Positions 61,191-64,000 of a DNA stretch of 64,000 nt are shown here, piece after piece (positions within the stretch are counted from its first letter, which is position 1; every line of letters starts with the position of its first letter). The notes under the pieces were generated by a model. That model ran no database searches. It was not told the DNA's origin and worked only from the letters and a program-made list of their open reading frames with translations. Source of the DNA: Firmicutes bacterium M10-2 (GTDB lineage: Bacteria; Bacillota_I; Bacilli_A; Erysipelotrichales; Erysipelotrichaceae). A program made the translations under genes and the position numbers. The stretch covers positions 134,532 to 198,531 of the forward strand of contig KE159696.1 in assembly GCA_000403415.2 (NCBI GenBank), read 5' to 3'.

Positions 61191-62471
61191 TCATCCATTC
61201 GTCAAAAACGCGATATACGCCTCCTGGATCTCGATCCGCTTTTGCACCATTCCCATCTCCTTGCAGAAATGGATCATGAACTGGTATGTCAATTCTATAT
61301 TTTCCTGATTTCGATATTTTTGATCGAAAGCCAGCAACCGACGTGCAGATTCAAAAAAAGCGTCACAATTTTTTTCCAACGCATATTCTACCATTTTCAA
61401 TACAAGTCGATCGCTTTCGTCTTTCACATATGGTTTGATCTCTTTCAATGTTCTCCGTACGTTTTCCCCCTCATTCAGCATGTAGAAACAATAAGGCGCG
61501 AATATAAAATTCGACAACCCGCAGGAAAACGTCGCTTTTTCCTTTTCCATCAACTCCAGCGCCTCGCGATATTTTTTCATGACACAAAGAACCAGAATGG
61601 CGTTTTGAACCACACAAAACCGCAAATACGGATCATCTACATATTCCATATTGGAAAGCAAGGCTTCAAAGCGGGCATATGCGCTGCTATACGCTCGCAA
61701 ACAAGTAATTCCTACCGCTTCCAAATTATCAAGATACAACGCCCGAATATAATTGTGTGAAGCATAAAACTTTTTTCGTACCTGTACGCAATGTTCGTAC
61801 ACCTCAAACGAAGATCCGCTTCTCATCCACTCCACAATTTGATAATACTCAATCAACGCTTCCAGTCCAAACAGCTCTTTCTTATCGACAAATTCCAGCG
61901 CTTTTTCAAAGAACGTCTCCATATTGCCAAGACGTATATTCCATCTTCCCTCCATTCCCCGTACCATATATAAAAGCGCCTTCTCGTCGTTGGATAAACA
62001 ATTTTCAATCAAAACCAGTGAGCGAAACAAATCATCGCTTTTTTGATGGTCCATCACAACCTGGATAAAGTATTGAATCAGTTCCCCGACAAAGCAGCCG
62101 TATGTGTTTTTCCAGCTTCCTTCCATCGCTTCAAAATGTTCTCGAACTTTTTCCTGTTTCCTATCATCAAAACGTAAAAAACAATCCACGATTTGAGCGA
62201 GAATTTCTTTCATTTCAAAAAAACAATTCAACTCCGTGTCAAATTGAATGTCATACTGACGTAAAAACCGGTTAAATACATCTTTTTTCATCATGCGAAT
62301 GCCGTTTTCCATTTCACTCAAATTCCCTTTGGACATAAACAAGTCTTTCGACACGTTTTCCAATGAATATCCGAGCTCTTTTCGCTTCCTTTTTTCAAAA
62401 AAGCCCAAAAAGAAAGGAGAAATATCATCTTTTCGTTCTCGAAACTTCATATATTGTTTATTTTTCTTCAT
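61191..62471 (-). CDS. Module 3 HTH-TPR regulator (RRNPP-like)
   Basis: The 426-residue protein has a helix-turn-helix (about residues 28-65, RKELGYSLENVSKDLFMSKGNLSEMENG) and a long run of TPR-like helical repeats to the end. It resembles the other two regulators in layout and length but not closely in sequence. It is divergent from a small peptide gene with the same C-x2-H-x5-C-W motif. TATTAT stands 6 bases before the ATG with no ribosome site, as in the other regulators. MKFRERK seven codons on is an alternative start. Confidence 0.75.
   Translation of the reverse strand: MKKNKQYMKFRERKDDISPFFLGFFEKRKRKELGYSLENVSKDLFMSKGNLSEMENGIRMMKKDVFNRFLRQYDIQFDTELNCFFEMKEILAQIVDCFLRFDDRKQEKVREHFEAMEGSWKNTYGCFVGELIQYFIQVVMDHQKSDDLFRSLVLIENCLSNDEKALLYMVRGMEGRWNIRLGNMETFFEKALEFVDKKELFGLEALIEYYQIVEWMRSGSSFEVYEHCVQVRKKFYASHNYIRALYLDNLEAVGITCLRAYSSAYARFEALLSNMEYVDDPYLRFCVVQNAILVLCVMKKYREALELMEKEKATFSCGLSNFIFAPYCFYMLNEGENVRRTLKEIKPYVKDESDRLVLKMVEYALEKNCDAFFESARRLLAFDQKYRNQENIELTYQFMIHFCKEMGMVQKRIEIQEAYIAFLTNG
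62431..62444. promoter_or_regulatory. Imperfect palindrome, possible module 3 operator
   Basis: TTTCG, TTCT, CGAAA. It lies about 50 bases before the expected peptide transcript start, the same place as the 18-bp palindrome in module 1, and shares the TTTCG/CGAAA core. It is inside the regulator's first codons. Tentative. Confidence 0.35.
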
Positions 62472-62482
62472 ATTTTTATAAT
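62454..62482 (+). promoter_or_regulatory. Promoter of the module 3 peptide
   Basis: TTGTTT (62454-62459), 17 bases, TATAAT (62477-62482). GAAAGGGGAAAC precedes the peptide ATG at 62519. Confidence 0.7.
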
Positions 62483-62518
62483 ACAGTTAGAACCCGGGAA
62501 AAAGAAAGGGGAAACTTT

Positions 62519-62677
62519 ATGAGACTGTTAAAAAAGGGTATTTTGCTCTTAGCTGTCCTGCTTCTATCGTTCGGAGGAGTTGATGTACAGCCAAAACCAT
62601 GTCCAAAACACAACACCAAGGACTTCTGCTGGATCGAACAAGCCGATCCTCATCATGGCTTAGAACTTGGTAAATAG
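62519..62677 (+). CDS. Module 3 short secreted-type peptide with C-x2-H-x5-C-W motif
   Basis: A 52-residue peptide with a hydrophobic leader (MRLLKKGILLLAVLLLSFGG), then KPCPKHNTKDFCW and a tail ending HHGLELGK. It has a strong promoter and ribosome site. Cys, His, Cys and Trp fall at the same spacing as in the module 1 and 2 peptides, while the leader and the rest differ, so the motif is under selection. It is probably exported and either signals to the divergent TPR regulator or acts as a precursor. No radical SAM gene follows here. Confidence 0.75.
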   Translation: MRLLKKGILLLAVLLLSFGGVDVQPKPCPKHNTKDFCWIEQADPHHGLELGK

Positions 62678-62793
62678 TAAACTATCTTTACAAAAGAGCT
62701 CTTTGGCTATTTTCTGATTAATAAAAGATATTTACTTTTCTTCTAGTTAAAATAGATTCACTTCGAAGATAAATATCAGAATGGAGTAATAAG

Positions 62794-63378
62794 ATGAAAA
62801 AAAATACACATTTGATTTCTTTGCTTGTTTTTGCACTATCATTATGCAGTATATTCCTCTTCTCTCCCGTATACGCAGAATCCAATCAGGATATCTCTTA
62901 TGAATCTCAATGGATTGACGCCTATACAGAACAAGTCAAAGTATCTGGATACGGAGAGCAACACATTATAACCCTAAACCATGATACATATATTCTGACA
63001 ATTGATGGAGAAAAATTTACCCCTGAAATTGCTGAAGTTCCATTATCACGTGCAACAATTGATTACAGCTCGGCAATTAATCTCTCCTACGATATCCCTT
63101 GGAGAGGTACCTTAGCAATGGCAGGAGCAATTATGGCAGCCATTCCAGGTATCGGTTGGACCATTGCGGCAGGAATTGCAGGAGCAATTTCTGCTGAAGG
63201 ACAGCCATTATTCATCACAATGACTCAATATAAGAGCATAGAAAATTACTATTCTTCTTACACCGGCTCTTATTATAAAAAAGCAATTAATATGAATATT
63301 AGGGCATATTGTCCAAGAAGTGTTTTAATCTTTGGACCTGCAAATGATGGATGGTTTGATCCAGTACGTCCAGCATAG
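62794..63378 (+). CDS. Secreted glycine-zipper protein, possible toxin or bacteriocin (module 3)
   Basis: The 194-residue protein has a signal peptide (residues 1-29, ending PVYA). After a beta-rich part comes a long Gly/Ala-rich hydrophobic stretch, GTLAMAGAIMAAIPGIGWTI and AAGIAGAIS (about residues 107-135), which has a glycine-zipper pattern found in pore-forming peptides and membrane-inserting proteins. The C-terminus AYCPRSVLIFGPANDGWFD is not recognised. GGAG lies before the ATG. A membrane protein gene follows, which could be its immunity gene. The toxin idea is inference. Confidence 0.55.
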   Translation: MKKNTHLISLLVFALSLCSIFLFSPVYAESNQDISYESQWIDAYTEQVKVSGYGEQHIITLNHDTYILTIDGEKFTPEIAEVPLSRATIDYSSAINLSYDIPWRGTLAMAGAIMAAIPGIGWTIAAGIAGAISAEGQPLFITMTQYKSIENYYSSYTGSYYKKAINMNIRAYCPRSVLIFGPANDGWFDPVRPA

Positions 63379-63462
63379 CCAAAAAGAAATATAAATATAA
63401 GAGTAAAAACTACGAAAGGGTCAGCATATGCTGACCCTTTGATTCAAAAAGGAGTGAAAATT

Positions 63463-63843
63463 ATGAATAAGCAATGTTTCCATTTCTTACTGCTTAAGGA
63501 TCCTAAAAAGAATTTACATCGTACAATTCGAATGGTCATCCCATACAGTCTAGTTTGTATCCTTTTGTTTCTAATTATAGGTTATCAAAAAAATTGGACC
63601 GTATCGTGTATTACACTTGCTATTTTGCTTTTAGTTGGACTATTTGAATTGCTCTGCGCCAAAACGATGGCTTCTGTGACAGATATCATCCTTATACAAA
63701 AAGCGTATCAAAATGGTATTATTGCAACATGGTTGATATTAATAGCTATTTGCATTTATTGGATCATTCTTTTCGGGTTTATTCATTCCTTGCCATTGAT
63801 CTTAATTTCTCTCATTGGAAGGATAATCACTTTACATTCATAA
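63463..63843 (+). CDS. Small membrane protein, candidate immunity protein (module 3)
   Basis: The 126-residue protein (from the ATG with AAAAAGGAGTG before it) has four hydrophobic helices and short charged loops. No motif is visible. It follows the secreted glycine-zipper protein by 84 bases, with a small AGGGTCAGCATATGCTGACCCT hairpin between them that could adjust downstream expression. The position fits an immunity or accessory protein, which is a guess from context. Confidence 0.55.
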   Translation: MNKQCFHFLLLKDPKKNLHRTIRMVIPYSLVCILLFLIIGYQKNWTVSCITLAILLLVGLFELLCAKTMASVTDIILIQKAYQNGIIATWLILIAICIYWIILFGFIHSLPLILISLIGRIITLHS

Positions 63844-63964
63844 ACTAACATAATTGTTTTATAAAGAAAATATACAAATCATTACCCCCAGAAGCATGTA
63901 TTCAATTTTAAAGGAGGAGAAAGCATATCATCAATCATCAGCTTGCCAAAAAAGCCAAAAATGG

Positions 63965-64000
63965 GGGCTGTAACGAATAGGTGATTTTTAGAAATCACTA
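63965..64000. mobile_element. Left end of a second copy of the second IS1182-like element
   Basis: GGGCTGTAACGAATAGGTG and the following bases are identical to 60433-60468. The element continues beyond the window. A ribosome-site-like AAGGAGGAG at 63912-63920 just before it suggests that it landed near the start of another module 3 gene. Confidence 0.8.

Overview
The window reads like the chromosome of a low-GC Gram-positive bacterium (Bacillota). Pointers are a T-box leader on thrS, LPXTG pili with a class C sortase, Bacillus-type galactose genes, YfmF/YfmH-type M16 proteins and strong AGGAGG ribosome sites. An Erysipelotrichaceae-like organism is my best guess, but the sequence alone does not fix it. 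TGA is used as a normal stop codon.

Layout. 1-5.1 kb: end of an L-lactate permease, an intact IS1182-type insertion sequence sitting in the permease terminator, a split chromate transporter pair, a rhodanese, and an orphan YoeB-like toxin coupled to a NUDIX hydrolase. 5.1-8.6 kb: a four-gene HpaII-type restriction-modification island (vsr, methylase, endonuclease, second methylase) whose endonuclease is frameshifted in a 7-base homopolymer. 9.4-16 kb: a pRiA4b ORF3-like protein, two M16 peptidase-like genes separated by a probable IscB remnant, a secreted NlpC/P60 repeat protein, trmL and rdgB. 16-23.3 kb: ilvB-ilvN-ilvD and, apart from them, threonine ammonia-lyase, with a DUF815 ATPase between. 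23.4-31.3 kb: an orphan lipoprotein overlapping a TGS-less thrS under T-box control, then galT-galM-galK divergent from a LacI-type regulator.

31.4-45.6 kb is an accessory region full of insertion-sequence debris. It carries two near-duplicate modules. Each has an HTH-TPR regulator with no visible ribosome site, a perfect 18-bp palindrome, and a divergent gene for a 48-residue secreted-type peptide that ends in a conserved C-x2-H-x5-C-W motif. Module 1 continues into a radical SAM enzyme, two ABC exporters and an 81-residue Cys-containing protein. Module 2 continues into an NRPS remnant (adenylation end plus carrier domain), a possible BtrH-like protein and a GC-rich ABC transporter. The two regulators are almost identical at both ends and diverge in the middle TPR region. 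46.4-57.4 kb is a pilus operon: signal peptidase, tip adhesin, major pilin, sortase C, accessory subunits and two proteins with TasA/camelysin-like leaders. 58.1-60.3 kb: M18 aminopeptidase and glutamate racemase.

60.4-64 kb holds an internally deleted insertion sequence and then a third module: a more distant TPR regulator, a divergent peptide with the same C-x2-H-x5-C-W motif, a secreted glycine-zipper protein and a four-helix membrane protein. The window ends in the left end of a second copy of that insertion sequence. The three regulator/peptide modules look like one family of peptide-signalling switches attached to different peptide, antibiotic or toxin cargo. They are the most likely undescribed system here. 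The signalling function is inferred from layout and motif and has not been tested.
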